A stretch of DNA of 11,417 nucleotides from Candidatus Hydrogenedentota bacterium (GCA_007124105.1 SLFT01000503.1:1-11417); one strand, 5' to 3'. Positions 1 to 7,614 are shown, counted from the first letter of the stretch. Numbers and translations are program-made. The notes: generated from the letters alone by a model not told the origin.

Positions 1-1831
1 CACCATCACGCTGGAAGAAGGCTTGGGGCTTCCTGTAGAGCCGGCCGTGTTACAGATGACCGGGGCCGATGGCGAGCCGCGCATGATGGGCGCCACGCCG
101 GTGATGTTTCCGGGCTATTTCCTGACGCAAATGCCCAATGGCGATTTGGTTCCGGGCATGCGCGACCTTGCGCCGGACGACATATCCGGTGTTTCGTGGC
201 TGTATCCGCGTGAGGACGGCCTCGAAAATTTCTTCAGTATTCAGCAGGAAGCGCGTACACAGGTGCGGCCCGCCACGGGCATTCCGCCCGCGCCCATTTC
301 AGGCGCGCATATTGTGGCATGGGCGGATGTGGGCGAAGGCAGTCCCGGCCGGCGGGTGCCCCTGTTCAGTACGATGACAGGGTTGTATCAGCTATACCCG
401 AACATTCAGTTAAGTGGACGCTTCAACCTGATGGGGCTCTGGAAGCAGCTGGAGGAACCGGGCCGGAAAGATATGTTGTTCGAGCCCTCGTACGTGATTA
501 CCATGAGTCCCTTAGACGGGCGCGGCTATGATCGCCAGGCGCCTCCGGGGTTTACGGCCTTGAGTTTTGACAGTATTCAGGGCGCCTTCGCTCTGCATTA
601 TCTTATCCACCAGGTCACGGGGCCGGTGCCGCCCCCCACCCGCCCGCCGGACTACTTCTCAACGAACTATCCGTCGGAAGTATTTAACGAAGACGGCAAC
701 ATTTACGGCGTGGACAACTACTTTGCCGGTACGCCGCTGGTGTGGAGTTTCGAGCGGAACGCCCTGATCAGCGCGAACTCGAGCAAGACGCTGCCACGCA
801 TGTTGCCGCGCAATGTTCCCATGTTTGGTTCGCCGGACCGTGTGTGCCCCATGAATATTATCGAGAATCCGGACGGCGGAACGCTGCCAACCGGCATCGC
901 GGGGCTTAATGATAAGTTGCGCGGTTTTCGCGACGATACATTGCTGGGTTCCGCAGTCGGCACCGCCGTGGTAGACCTCTACTACCGTGCCGCGCCGTAT
1001 CTGGCCTGGCAACTGCTGGAACATGAAGACGCACTGCGCGCGGCGCGCGGCGGCGTACTGCTGCTGTTGTGGATGTGGGAACGCGCAGCGCTGCTGTTTG
1101 TTTCAACGCTATTGCTTGTTGTTGCCGCGTATACTTCCGTGAAAGCCCGCCGCCAGCGACGCCTGGTTGCGGGCGGCATCGTGGTGATTGCAGTATTGCT
1201 GGGCATTGCCGCAGCGGCGAATGCGGGCCAGATTCCCATGACCACCGAGGAACTGGTCGCCCAGTCCACCCATGTGGTTTCGGGCAAGGTTCTTTCCGCT
1301 GAAGGGTTCGTGGCGCAAAACGGGCGCATCTACACCGAAGTGGTTTTTGAAATTACCGACGTGGCCCAGGGCGACCTCAACCGCGGGCAGCGGCTGTCCT
1401 TCGCAGTCATTGGCGGCACACATGGCAGCATCGCGCTGGCGGCAACGGGCATCCCACGCTTCGAGGCGGGCGAACATGCGGTCTTGCATCTGCTGGAAGT
1501 TCCCGATTACGGGTTGATACCTTACGGCGGCATGCGCAGCAAAATACCTGTGTACGTAGACCCGGAAACCGAAGAGGAAATGGTTGTCATTGAAGATGAT
1601 GGTGTGGAATCGGACAACGGGACCGAAGCCGAAGGTGAAACATCTCCCGAGCAAGAAGAGGGCGAGGACAACGCTGACGAAGAGACGTCTGTCGAGGGCG
1701 AAGGCGAGGATGGCAACGAAGAAAAATCAGCGATACGATCAGCCGGAACGGTTCGCGAAACGCCCAGGGGACGCGTACCTCTCCGCGACTATATGCGCTA
1801 TCTGCGCGCCATAGCGAACAGCCAACGATAG
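1..1831 (+). CDS. Matrixin-like metalloprotease C-terminal part joined to a membrane hairpin and a second exported domain (5' partial)
   Basis: The frame is open from the first full codon at base 2, so the start and the zinc-binding HExxHxxGxxH motif lie outside the window. Bases 95-112 encode TPVMFP, which fits the Met-turn, and bases 167-208 encode LAPDDISGVSWLYP, the helix that closes matrixin (M10-type) catalytic domains. A long uncharacterised stretch follows. Bases 917-1042 encode an LRxFRD...YYxxxPxxA module like the C-terminal part of CFI-box proteins. Two hydrophobic helices (about 1052-1135 and 1163-1228) flank a short basic loop, KARRQRR, predicted to be cytoplasmic. That places both the protease and the segment from 1229 outside the membrane. 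Bases 1229-1567 resemble the LxxLxxxSTHVVxGKV...TEVxFEI...F.aGE domain often attached to such proteases. The tail (about 1562-1717) is Glu/Asp-rich, then basic. Peptidase descent is well supported. Activity cannot be judged, and a gene fusion or an internal start is possible (see findings). Confidence 0.75.
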   Translation, partial: TITLEEGLGLPVEPAVLQMTGADGEPRMMGATPVMFPGYFLTQMPNGDLVPGMRDLAPDDISGVSWLYPREDGLENFFSIQQEARTQVRPATGIPPAPISGAHIVAWADVGEGSPGRRVPLFSTMTGLYQLYPNIQLSGRFNLMGLWKQLEEPGRKDMLFEPSYVITMSPLDGRGYDRQAPPGFTALSFDSIQGAFALHYLIHQVTGPVPPPTRPPDYFSTNYPSEVFNEDGNIYGVDNYFAGTPLVWSFERNALISANSSKTLPRMLPRNVPMFGSPDRVCPMNIIENPDGGTLPTGIAGLNDKLRGFRDDTLLGSAVGTAVVDLYYRAAPYLAWQLLEHEDALRAARGGVLLLLWMWERAALLFVSTLLLVVAAYTSVKARRQRRLVAGGIVVIAVLLGIAAAANAGQIPMTTEELVAQSTHVVSGKVLSAEGFVAQNGRIYTEVVFEITDVAQGDLNRGQRLSFAVIGGTHGSIALAATGIPRFEAGEHAVLHLLEVPDYGLIPYGGMRSKIPVYVDPETEEEMVVIEDDGVESDNGTEAEGETSPEQEEGEDNADEETSVEGEGEDGNEEKSAIRSAGTVRETPRGRVPLRDYMRYLRAIANSQR

Positions 1832-1897
1832 CGGTTGTTGGACCAAACGGTGGTGCCGTGGATGAAGGAAATATATTCTGGCGGTGTTTACGCTCAC

Positions 1898-2033
1898 CGT
1901 CATTGCGAGCCTGTCACCCCTCGGTGCGGGGATTTTCTTGAAAGAAACACCATGCTCCAACGTTTCGATTACGATTGACAAGCACGAAGGTCGTCGTCTC
2001 GTTTTTCGTGCTCGTACTCGTATCTCGTAATCG
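1898..2033. repeat. Compound intergenic repeat: common short repeat, small hairpins and a 68-base nested dyad
   Basis: This lies between two convergent genes. It opens with CGTCATTGCGAG (1898-1909), a string that recurs as an intergenic repeat in many bacterial genomes. A CCCC/GGGG hairpin (1917-1931) follows, ahead of a short T-rich stretch, then a perfect dyad TTTCTT-GA-AAGAAA (1934-1947). Bases 1966-2033 form a nested inverted repeat. The outer arms are CGATTACGA (1966-1974) and TCGTAATCG (2025-2033), both perfect. The inner arms are AGCACGAA (1981-1988) and TTCGTGCT (2005-2012), also perfect. A CGTACTCG-type mini-repeat sits in the right half. No coding frame is credible. The structures may end transcription from both sides, but no strong T-run terminator is visible, so repeat is the safer label. 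Confidence 0.6.
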
Positions 2034-2060
2034 GGCAGTTTAAGGAAAAACACGAGCCGC

Positions 2061-2990
2061 CTATTCGTCTTCATCCTGTGGCGCCGGCGCGACAAATATG
2101 GCCAGGTTGTTGCCGTTCTGCCGTTCAATCCCCGGCGAGGGCAGCGTCATATCCAGCGGGAGTTCCGCGGGCATGGGCACATTGACGACCCGCGCTTCCG
2201 GGTCGGCAAACACCAGTGTGGCCGAGCCGCCGCCGTCCAGCGCCAGCGCATCCACCGCGCCGTAAGCGCGCAGTAATAACGCCATTTCATGGAAAGTCAT
2301 ACCCACACTGTAAGCGGGTTGTCGCCCGTCGGCAACGAGTAGGAGCAGGGTATTGTCGGCGGTCAGTCCCACGGCCGTGCGCGGGTGACGGTTGCCGCCT
2401 TTTGAAACCAGAACGTCTCCGTTTCGCAAGAGCATCGGTCTTCCGCTGACGGCATTGTATAGCGACGTTTCCGGAACCGTTTCGGCCGCGCCCGCGCCAT
2501 TTTCGGGGCGTTCGACAAAAGAGGCGCGGTTATCCCGGGTAATGTTCAAGGCATAAGAGGCTTCTCCGTTGTCCCAGGGCGACACAATGGCGCCCTCCGA
2601 TACGGCCAACCCGAGTAAATCTGTGTGATACTCGTCGTCAAGAATGAAATAGTTGCTGTTAATGCCGATCTGCCCCCCTACGCGCGCGACGAATTCGCGG
2701 GTGGACTCGCACCAGGTCTCGCGCGGCGCATCGGCGCCGTTAGACGCCGTTGTCTTAAACCGCAGACCGGGCGCGTCCAACGCTATCTCTACGATATGCG
2801 ACACCACCGGGTCCGGCGACGGTTGCTCCAGGCGCACATAACGCACACCGGGAAAAGGGCGCGTTTCTGTTTCGGTTGCCTGCGTTGCGTCGTCCTGGCA
2901 CAGCGCCCGGACAGCCACGCACAGCAGTAACAGGACGAATGCCGTCCATGACAGGCGACGACGATGGGCGGTCTTGTGTATGGGGTTCAT
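2061..2990 (-). CDS. Exported phosphodiester glycosidase, NAGPA family
   Basis: This 309-residue protein has the hallmarks of the NAGPA (DUF2233-type) domain. GINSNYF lies at residues 109-115, HPRTAVGL at 202-209, VADGRQ at 219-224, YSVGMTFHEMALLL at 227-240 and DALALDGGGSATLV at 247-260. The family includes the mammalian enzyme that uncovers mannose-6-phosphate by removing N-acetylglucosamine. Bacterial members are linked to exopolysaccharide or cell-wall sugar phosphodiesters. The N-terminus has a basic stretch (HRRR) and a hydrophobic core at about residues 16-30, a Sec signal peptide, so it should act outside the cytoplasm. The ATG at 2990 is preferred to a TTG five codons upstream at 3005; neither has a good ribosome binding site. 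The C-terminus is acidic (DEDE). The gene stands alone, 184 bases beyond the clpB stop. The family call is strong; the substrate is unknown. Confidence 0.87.
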   Translation of the reverse strand: MNPIHKTAHRRRLSWTAFVLLLLCVAVRALCQDDATQATETETRPFPGVRYVRLEQPSPDPVVSHIVEIALDAPGLRFKTTASNGADAPRETWCESTREFVARVGGQIGINSNYFILDDEYHTDLLGLAVSEGAIVSPWDNGEASYALNITRDNRASFVERPENGAGAAETVPETSLYNAVSGRPMLLRNGDVLVSKGGNRHPRTAVGLTADNTLLLLVADGRQPAYSVGMTFHEMALLLRAYGAVDALALDGGGSATLVFADPEARVVNVPMPAELPLDMTLPSPGIERQNGNNLAIFVAPAPQDEDE

Positions 2991-3140
2991 AAGGATATAT
3001 TCCAATTGTGGCGACTGTATGTTTACGGGAGGCTATCATAACAGCACACAGCACGAGGCGTCCATACCGCTGCTCATAAGTATAACGCATTGTGCCCGAA
3101 ATAGGAGACTGTACGCCGCACATTTTACCGCGGGCTGCTG

Positions 3141-3167
3141 GGTGGGTAACGCGAAGCGCAACCCACC
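3141..3167. repeat. REP-like imperfect palindrome downstream of clpB
   Basis: GGTGGGT (3141-3147) pairs perfectly with ACCCACC (3161-3167). The interior AACGCGAAGCGCA adds a short GCG/CGC pairing. Elements of the form GTGGGT...GCG...CGC...ACCCAC recur in many bacterial genomes. It begins eight bases past the clpB stop codon. On the plus strand it is followed by TTTT, but in clpB's own direction no T-run follows, so it may stabilise or attenuate the clpB mRNA 3' end rather than act as a classical terminator. Confidence 0.5.
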
Positions 3168-3174
3168 TTTTGAT

Positions 3175-5775
3175 CTACGCTGCTGGATTCTCGGCCAGGG
3201 TGAATGTCAGATCGTCGTTGTCCTTGTCTATGACCACGTGGTTGCCGTCCACAATGTCGCCTGCGATGATCTTATAGGCCAGCGGGTCGAGTATCATCTG
3301 TTGTATCGTCCGTTTCAGGGGGCGCGCGCCGTACACCGGATCGTAACCGCGTTCAGCGAGCAGGTCGCGGGCGGCGTCGGTCAGCGTCAACGTGAGGCGC
3401 CGTTCCTCGAGCCGCGTGGCCAGGCGCCGCAGCTGCACGTCCACTATCTTGCGGATATCATCGCGACTGAGCGGATGGAACACGACTATTTCATCTATGC
3501 GGTTCAGGAATTCCGGACGGAAATGGTTGCGCAGCAAACCGCGCACCGCTTCCGCTTTGTCAGCTTCGCTGGCGTCGTCCGCATTGAACACGTCGCTTCC
3601 GATATTAGACGTCATAATGACGACGGTATTGCGGAAATCCACTGTGCGGCCCTGGTTGTCTGTCAGGCGCCCGTCATCCAGCAATTGCAACAGGATATTG
3701 AAGGCGTCCGGATGGGCCTTCTCGATTTCGTCCAGCAATATAACGCTGTAAGGGCGCCGTCGTACCGCTTCCGTCAATTGGCCGCCCTCTTCGTAGCCCA
3801 CATAGCCGGGCGGCGCGCCGACAAGACGCGATACGGCGTGTCTTTCCATGTACTCGGACATATCAATGCGCACCATGGCGTTTTCATCGTCGAACATGGA
3901 TTGCGCCAGGGCGCGGGCCAGTTCGGTTTTTCCAACGCCCGTGGGCCCCAGGAAAATGAACGAGCCAATGGGACGTTCCGGTTCCTTGAGTCCGGCCCGC
4001 GCGCGGCGTACCGCCTCGGATACAGCGCCCACGCCTTCATCCTGACCGATCACGCGCTGTCCGATTTGCGCTTCGAGGGCCAGCAATTTCTGCATCTCGC
4101 TTTGCATGAGTTTGTCCACGGGGATGCCGGTCCAGTTTGATACAATTTTGGAGACGTGCTCTTCGGTCACCTCTTCGCTGAGGAAACTGCCCTTTTCCTG
4201 GATGTCCGCCAGGCGCTGCTTGGCCGCCTCGAGTTTCTGTTGCAACTCGTTAATCCGGCCATAACGAATCTCGGCCACCTTGTCGAGCTGCCCTTGCCGC
4301 TCGGCGATTTCTTCTTCCCGGCGCGCGTCGTCAATCTGCGCTTGTAAGTCGCGAATGGCGTCAATGCGCTCTTTTTCCATTTGCCATTGCGCTTTCTTGG
4401 CGTTCAGTTCTTCGCGCAGATCCGCCATTTCGGCCTCAATGGCTTCGAGCCGTTCGCGTCCGGCGCGGTCCTTCTCTTTTTTCAGGGCCAGTTGTTCGAT
4501 CTCCAACTGACGCAGGCGTCGTTCGACAACATCTATCTCGTAGGGCATGCTGTCTATCTCGATGCGCAGCCGCGACGCGGCTTCGTCTATCAGGTCAATG
4601 GCCTTGTCCGGCAGAAACCGGTCGGCGATGTAGCGATGGCTCAGCGCGGCGGCGGCTACAATGGCGTCGTCCTGTATGCGCACACCGTGATGCACCTCAT
4701 AGCGTTCTTTGAGCCCGCGAAGGATGGCGATGGTATTCTCGACATTCGGCTGCGCCACAAACACCGGTTGGAACCGACGCTCGAGGGCGGCGTCTTTCTC
4801 GACATGCTTCTTGTACTCATCAAGCGTGGTGGCGCCAATACAATGCAGTTCACCCCGGGCCAGGGCGGGCTTGAGCATGTTTGACGCGTCCACGGCGCCT
4901 TCAGCGGCGCCCGCGCCCACCAGCGTGTGCATCTCGTCTATGAACAAAATAACCGCGCCCGCGGCCTCCTGCACCGAGGCGAGCACGGCCTTCAGCCGCT
5001 CCTCGAATTCACCGCGGAATTTCGCGCCCGCTACCAGCGCGGCAATGTCCAGCGCGGCGATGCGTTTATTCTTCAGTCCTTCGGGAACGTCGCCCGCCAC
5101 AATACGCTGGGCGAGCCCCTCGACAATGGCCGTCTTGCCCGTGCCCGGCTCGCCGATAAGGACAGGGTTGTTCTTGGTGCGCCGGGACAGCACCTGTATC
5201 ACCCGGCGGATTTCCTCGTCGCGGCCAATGACAGGGTCCAGTTTTCCGGCCCGGGCCAGTTGGGTTAGGTCGCGACTGTACTTTTGCAGCGCTTCATAGG
5301 TGCTTTCTGAATTGGGGTCCGTGACGCGCTGTGTGCCGCGCACCTCTTTCATGGCCGCCAGCGCCGCCTGTTGGGAAACGCCCAGGCTTTTGAGCAATTG
5401 CGCCGCGTCGCCGTCTGTGTCAAGGAGTCCCAGCAGTATATGTTCCGTGCTCAGGTATTCATCTTTCAGGCGTTGCGCATGTTTCCAGCCGGCGTCCAGC
5501 GCCTGGTTGGCGTCCCGACCCAGGCCGGGTTGTGCCGCGGCGCCGCCGCTCACGCGCGGCGTCCGCGCCAGCGCGTCCTGCGTCGCGGCCGCCGTCTGCG
5601 TGGGCGGCACGCCAATGCGCTGGAGGATGGCGCCGACCGCGCCCTGCTCCTGTTCCACAAGCGCACGGAGAAGATGCAGCCCGTTTATTTCGGGGTGCCC
5701 CTGTTCCGAGGCGTACTCCAGAGAAGCGGCCAACGCTTCCTGCGCTTTTATCGTCAGTTTATCCATTCTAATCAT
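3175..5775 (-). CDS. clpB: ATP-dependent disaggregase ClpB
   Basis: ClpB is the hexameric cytoplasmic Hsp100 machine that, with DnaK, threads proteins out of aggregates after stress. All 866 residues are present, close to the usual 850-870. The order is: N-terminal Clp repeat domain (about 5-145); first AAA+ domain with Walker A GEPGTGKT (208-215), Walker B LFIDE (277-281) and arginine pair RRF (333-335); coiled-coil middle domain (about 410-530), which marks ClpB rather than ClpA or ClpC; second AAA+ domain with Walker A GPTGVGKT (610-617), pore loop GYVG (657-660), Walker B ILLDE (679-683) and sensor-2 GARPLKR (816-822). The first pore loop reads KFRGEFE, with Phe for the usual Tyr. The ATG at 5775 is chosen because AAAGGAG lies about ten bases upstream; the ATG three codons later is too far from it. 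The gene has its own 287-base upstream region. Confidence 0.98.
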   Translation of the reverse strand: MIRMDKLTIKAQEALAASLEYASEQGHPEINGLHLLRALVEQEQGAVGAILQRIGVPPTQTAAATQDALARTPRVSGGAAAQPGLGRDANQALDAGWKHAQRLKDEYLSTEHILLGLLDTDGDAAQLLKSLGVSQQAALAAMKEVRGTQRVTDPNSESTYEALQKYSRDLTQLARAGKLDPVIGRDEEIRRVIQVLSRRTKNNPVLIGEPGTGKTAIVEGLAQRIVAGDVPEGLKNKRIAALDIAALVAGAKFRGEFEERLKAVLASVQEAAGAVILFIDEMHTLVGAGAAEGAVDASNMLKPALARGELHCIGATTLDEYKKHVEKDAALERRFQPVFVAQPNVENTIAILRGLKERYEVHHGVRIQDDAIVAAAALSHRYIADRFLPDKAIDLIDEAASRLRIEIDSMPYEIDVVERRLRQLEIEQLALKKEKDRAGRERLEAIEAEMADLREELNAKKAQWQMEKERIDAIRDLQAQIDDARREEEIAERQGQLDKVAEIRYGRINELQQKLEAAKQRLADIQEKGSFLSEEVTEEHVSKIVSNWTGIPVDKLMQSEMQKLLALEAQIGQRVIGQDEGVGAVSEAVRRARAGLKEPERPIGSFIFLGPTGVGKTELARALAQSMFDDENAMVRIDMSEYMERHAVSRLVGAPPGYVGYEEGGQLTEAVRRRPYSVILLDEIEKAHPDAFNILLQLLDDGRLTDNQGRTVDFRNTVVIMTSNIGSDVFNADDASEADKAEAVRGLLRNHFRPEFLNRIDEIVVFHPLSRDDIRKIVDVQLRRLATRLEERRLTLTLTDAARDLLAERGYDPVYGARPLKRTIQQMILDPLAYKIIAGDIVDGNHVVIDKDNDDLTFTLAENPAA

Positions 5776-5787
5776 AATAGGTCATCT

Positions 5788-5794
5788 CCTTTGT
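5788..5794 (-). promoter_or_regulatory. Ribosome binding site of clpB
   Basis: On the minus strand AAAGGAG precedes the clpB ATG at 5775. It decides in favour of this start over the ATG at 5766. Confidence 0.6.
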
Positions 5795-5804
5795 ATAAGT
5801 GCTT

Positions 5805-5833
5805 GCCATATTTGCATACAAGAATCATGCCAA
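5805..5833 (-). promoter_or_regulatory. Candidate clpB promoter, -24/-12 (sigma-54-like) or weak sigma-70
   Basis: On the minus strand, TGGCATGATTCTTGTA (5832-5817) closely follows the -24/-12 pattern TGGCAyG-N4-TTGyA, but has GT instead of the GC normally needed at -12. A start of transcription about 30 bases before the clpB ATG would follow and would include the ribosome binding site. The same stretch can be read as -35 TTGGCA (5833-5828), a 17-base spacer and -10 TATGGC (5810-5805), a poor -10. Neither a CIRCE element nor a clear sigma-32 promoter was found. Confidence 0.3.
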
Positions 5834-6062
5834 GAAACAAAAGGGGATGGTTCAGTTCCATCAATGAATAGGGACGCCAGTGGTTGCGCATACCATATAG
5901 CGTTTTCCCCTGAAATCTTCCATGCTGTTTACGCGCCAGGACGACGATTCACCAGGCCCTTTCCCGTTTTATTGTGAAACGGACTGTGTCATAATGAAGC
6001 GCCGGAAATAGGTATTGTTAAATCAGCACGCACTGGAATGGGGAGATGGACAGCGGCGCGAT
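5834..6062. other. Rest of the intergenic region upstream of clpB
   Basis: No credible gene lies between the TPR/zinc-ribbon gene stop (6063) and the clpB promoter region. Two small symmetric sites are visible. One is GATGG...CCATC (5846-5862), a 5-base stem with a 7-base loop. The other is TGGTTGCGCATACCA (5881-5895), whose ends pair around a self-complementary TGCGCA. Either could be an operator, but both are short enough to be chance. I see no T-run terminator after the upstream gene, so some read-through into clpB is possible. Confidence 0.3.
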
Positions 6063-7589
6063 TCACTCGACAAAATCAAAAGGAAGAAGGCTTTGAATGA
6101 ACACCTGCGCAATCACGTTTTCGGGCCCCGTGACAACGAAGGCGTATTCAACGTTGGGGGTGATGGCGTAGTAGAAGGTCTCGTTTCTGTTTTCGCCAAT
6201 CTCCTCATGAAACCGCAGCGCCTCCCCGTCATAAATCTGGAAACGCATATCCTGCACTTGTTCTTCCAGGCGCACCGTGACAGCGATCTGCGCGGCGCGT
6301 TCATCCAGCCAGACGGAACCGGAGGAATGCCAGGCCAGTTTATGGCGAATGGGCGTCAGCGCGGTGGGCAAACGGACAGGACGCGCATCGGCATGGTCGT
6401 CCGGCATCCTTGCAAAACGTTGCGCCGCCATCACTTCGGAAGTGGGACGCAACATCCTGCCGAACTTAAAACTTTCCGTTGCCCAGAACATGCCAGCGCC
6501 GATAAGGAGTACAACGGAGAAATGCAGGGCCCACACGAGCAGCCCCCGGCCCAGTGGCAGTTGCAGGCCGACAACGACGATGGTGAGCGCCATAAACAGC
6601 AGGATGGCGGTGGCCGGCACGAGCAGCCGCGCCGGCATGGGCATCAGCATCATGACCAACGCAAATGCGCCCAGGAACGCGCCGCCTACGTAAACCGTAA
6701 GCGACCTTGGTTGCGGCGTTACGCGGCATATTCTCAAGGCCAGCCGCAACATGAAAGGCCAGCAGAGCATCATGGCGAGTCCGGCGGCAACGCGGGCCGG
6801 AACCAGCTCGAGGTCGTATATGTCAGACAGCGACGACAGCGTTCTGGCAGCCTCGGTGTAGTTCATCAGCAGGCGCGCGCCCAGGAACAGGGCGTAGAGG
6901 AGCAGGCCCAGTGTTGCGATTACACTGATGCGAAAGGCGGTTTCCGACCGGATCGGCAGCGAACGTTCTGCTTGTTCGAAAACGTCTTGATAAATGCCCG
7001 GATCGGACAGGCGCGGCAACGGCTGGCCGCAACGCCAGCAGTCGCGGAACTCTTCGCTGTTTTGAGCGCCGCACTGCGCGCATTCCATACCGAGCATGGG
7101 CGGCGGCGTGGGGATATTCTCGTCGTCCTCCGGCATGGAGGCGCTGTCCGTTGCCGCTGTTTCAGCGTTGTCGTCAGGTTCCTGGTTGTTCAGCGCCCTT
7201 TTGATTTTCATCGCGGATTTTTTAGCGATAGCGTGGTCCGGCTGTATATACAACACCTGTTCCCAGGCGTCCAGCGCCTTTTCCAGCTGGTTGTCAACCT
7301 TGAGAACATGGGCGAGCTGTTCGCGTATGCCGATTTCCTCGGGCCATTCGGCGATGCTGTCCTCCAGCTCCGCGATTGCCTCGCGATAGCGGCCCAGGCG
7401 ATAGTAAGTAGCCGCCAGATAGCGGCGTACATTCACCTTGGGCGTCCACTCATTCTTCAACACGTTCAGGTGTTCGAGCACCAGGCGGTATTCGTGCGCC
7501 GCGTAAAGCTTCTTGGCCAAACGCCACCGCTGCGGATAGTCATCCGGGTGGTCTTCCACATGGGCGGCAATATCCCAGAGTTCAGCCAT
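6063..7589 (-). CDS. TPR / zinc-ribbon / polytopic membrane protein of unknown function
   Basis: This 508-residue protein belongs to no family I recognise by name. Its N-terminal 130 residues form TPR-like helical pairs (for example YLAATYYRLGRYREAIAELEDS at about 57-78, split by no gaps). A Glu/Asp/Pro-rich linker (134-165) leads to a zinc ribbon with Cys170, Cys173, Cys184 and Cys187 in two CxxC knuckles. About five hydrophobic segments follow (roughly 220-240, 264-288, 297-317, 322-343, 350-370). A soluble C-terminal domain (about 380-508), rich in beta-type sequence, completes the protein. The ATG at 7589 is preferred to a TTG two codons upstream at 7595, because AGAGGA sits seven bases before the ATG. 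It is the last gene of the kinase operon, 25 bases after the small membrane protein. A scaffold or sensor role for that kinase is an inference from position and TPR content only. Confidence 0.85.
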   Translation of the reverse strand: MAELWDIAAHVEDHPDDYPQRWRLAKKLYAAHEYRLVLEHLNVLKNEWTPKVNVRRYLAATYYRLGRYREAIAELEDSIAEWPEEIGIREQLAHVLKVDNQLEKALDAWEQVLYIQPDHAIAKKSAMKIKRALNNQEPDDNAETAATDSASMPEDDENIPTPPPMLGMECAQCGAQNSEEFRDCWRCGQPLPRLSDPGIYQDVFEQAERSLPIRSETAFRISVIATLGLLLYALFLGARLLMNYTEAARTLSSLSDIYDLELVPARVAAGLAMMLCWPFMLRLALRICRVTPQPRSLTVYVGGAFLGAFALVMMLMPMPARLLVPATAILLFMALTIVVVGLQLPLGRGLLVWALHFSVVLLIGAGMFWATESFKFGRMLRPTSEVMAAQRFARMPDDHADARPVRLPTALTPIRHKLAWHSSGSVWLDERAAQIAVTVRLEEQVQDMRFQIYDGEALRFHEEIGENRNETFYYAITPNVEYAFVVTGPENVIAQVFIQSLLPFDFVE

Positions 7590-7596
7590 TGTCAAA

Positions 7597-7602
7597 TCCT
7601 CT
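7597..7602 (-). promoter_or_regulatory. Ribosome binding site of the TPR/zinc-ribbon gene
   Basis: AGAGGA on the minus strand, seven bases before the ATG at 7589, supports that start over the TTG at 7595. Confidence 0.6.
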
Positions 7603-7614
7603 TATAGCGACGCT

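Noticed and set aside
1..34. The zinc-binding HExxHxxGxxH motif in the first bases
   Set aside because: The first codons read TITLEEGLGLP in frame, with no histidine; the motif must lie upstream of the window.
1109..1654. A 181-codon minus-strand frame opposite the matrixin fusion protein
   Set aside because: It is a shadow of the plus-strand domain coding sequence. Its composition is not protein-like.
2974..4140. A 388-codon open frame on the plus strand opposite clpB and the glycosidase upstream region
   Set aside because: It overlaps the unmistakable ClpB C-terminal half and shows no protein-like domain.
5776..5833. A CIRCE (HrcA operator) element upstream of clpB
   Set aside because: Only a partial half-site resemblance (AAGCACTT) is present, with no matching inverted half nine bases away.
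6015..7607. A 530-codon open frame on the plus strand opposite the TPR/zinc-ribbon gene
   Set aside because: It is the antisense shadow of a gene with clear TPR, zinc-ribbon and membrane features and a ribosome binding site. Its translation is Arg/Gln/His-rich with no domain.
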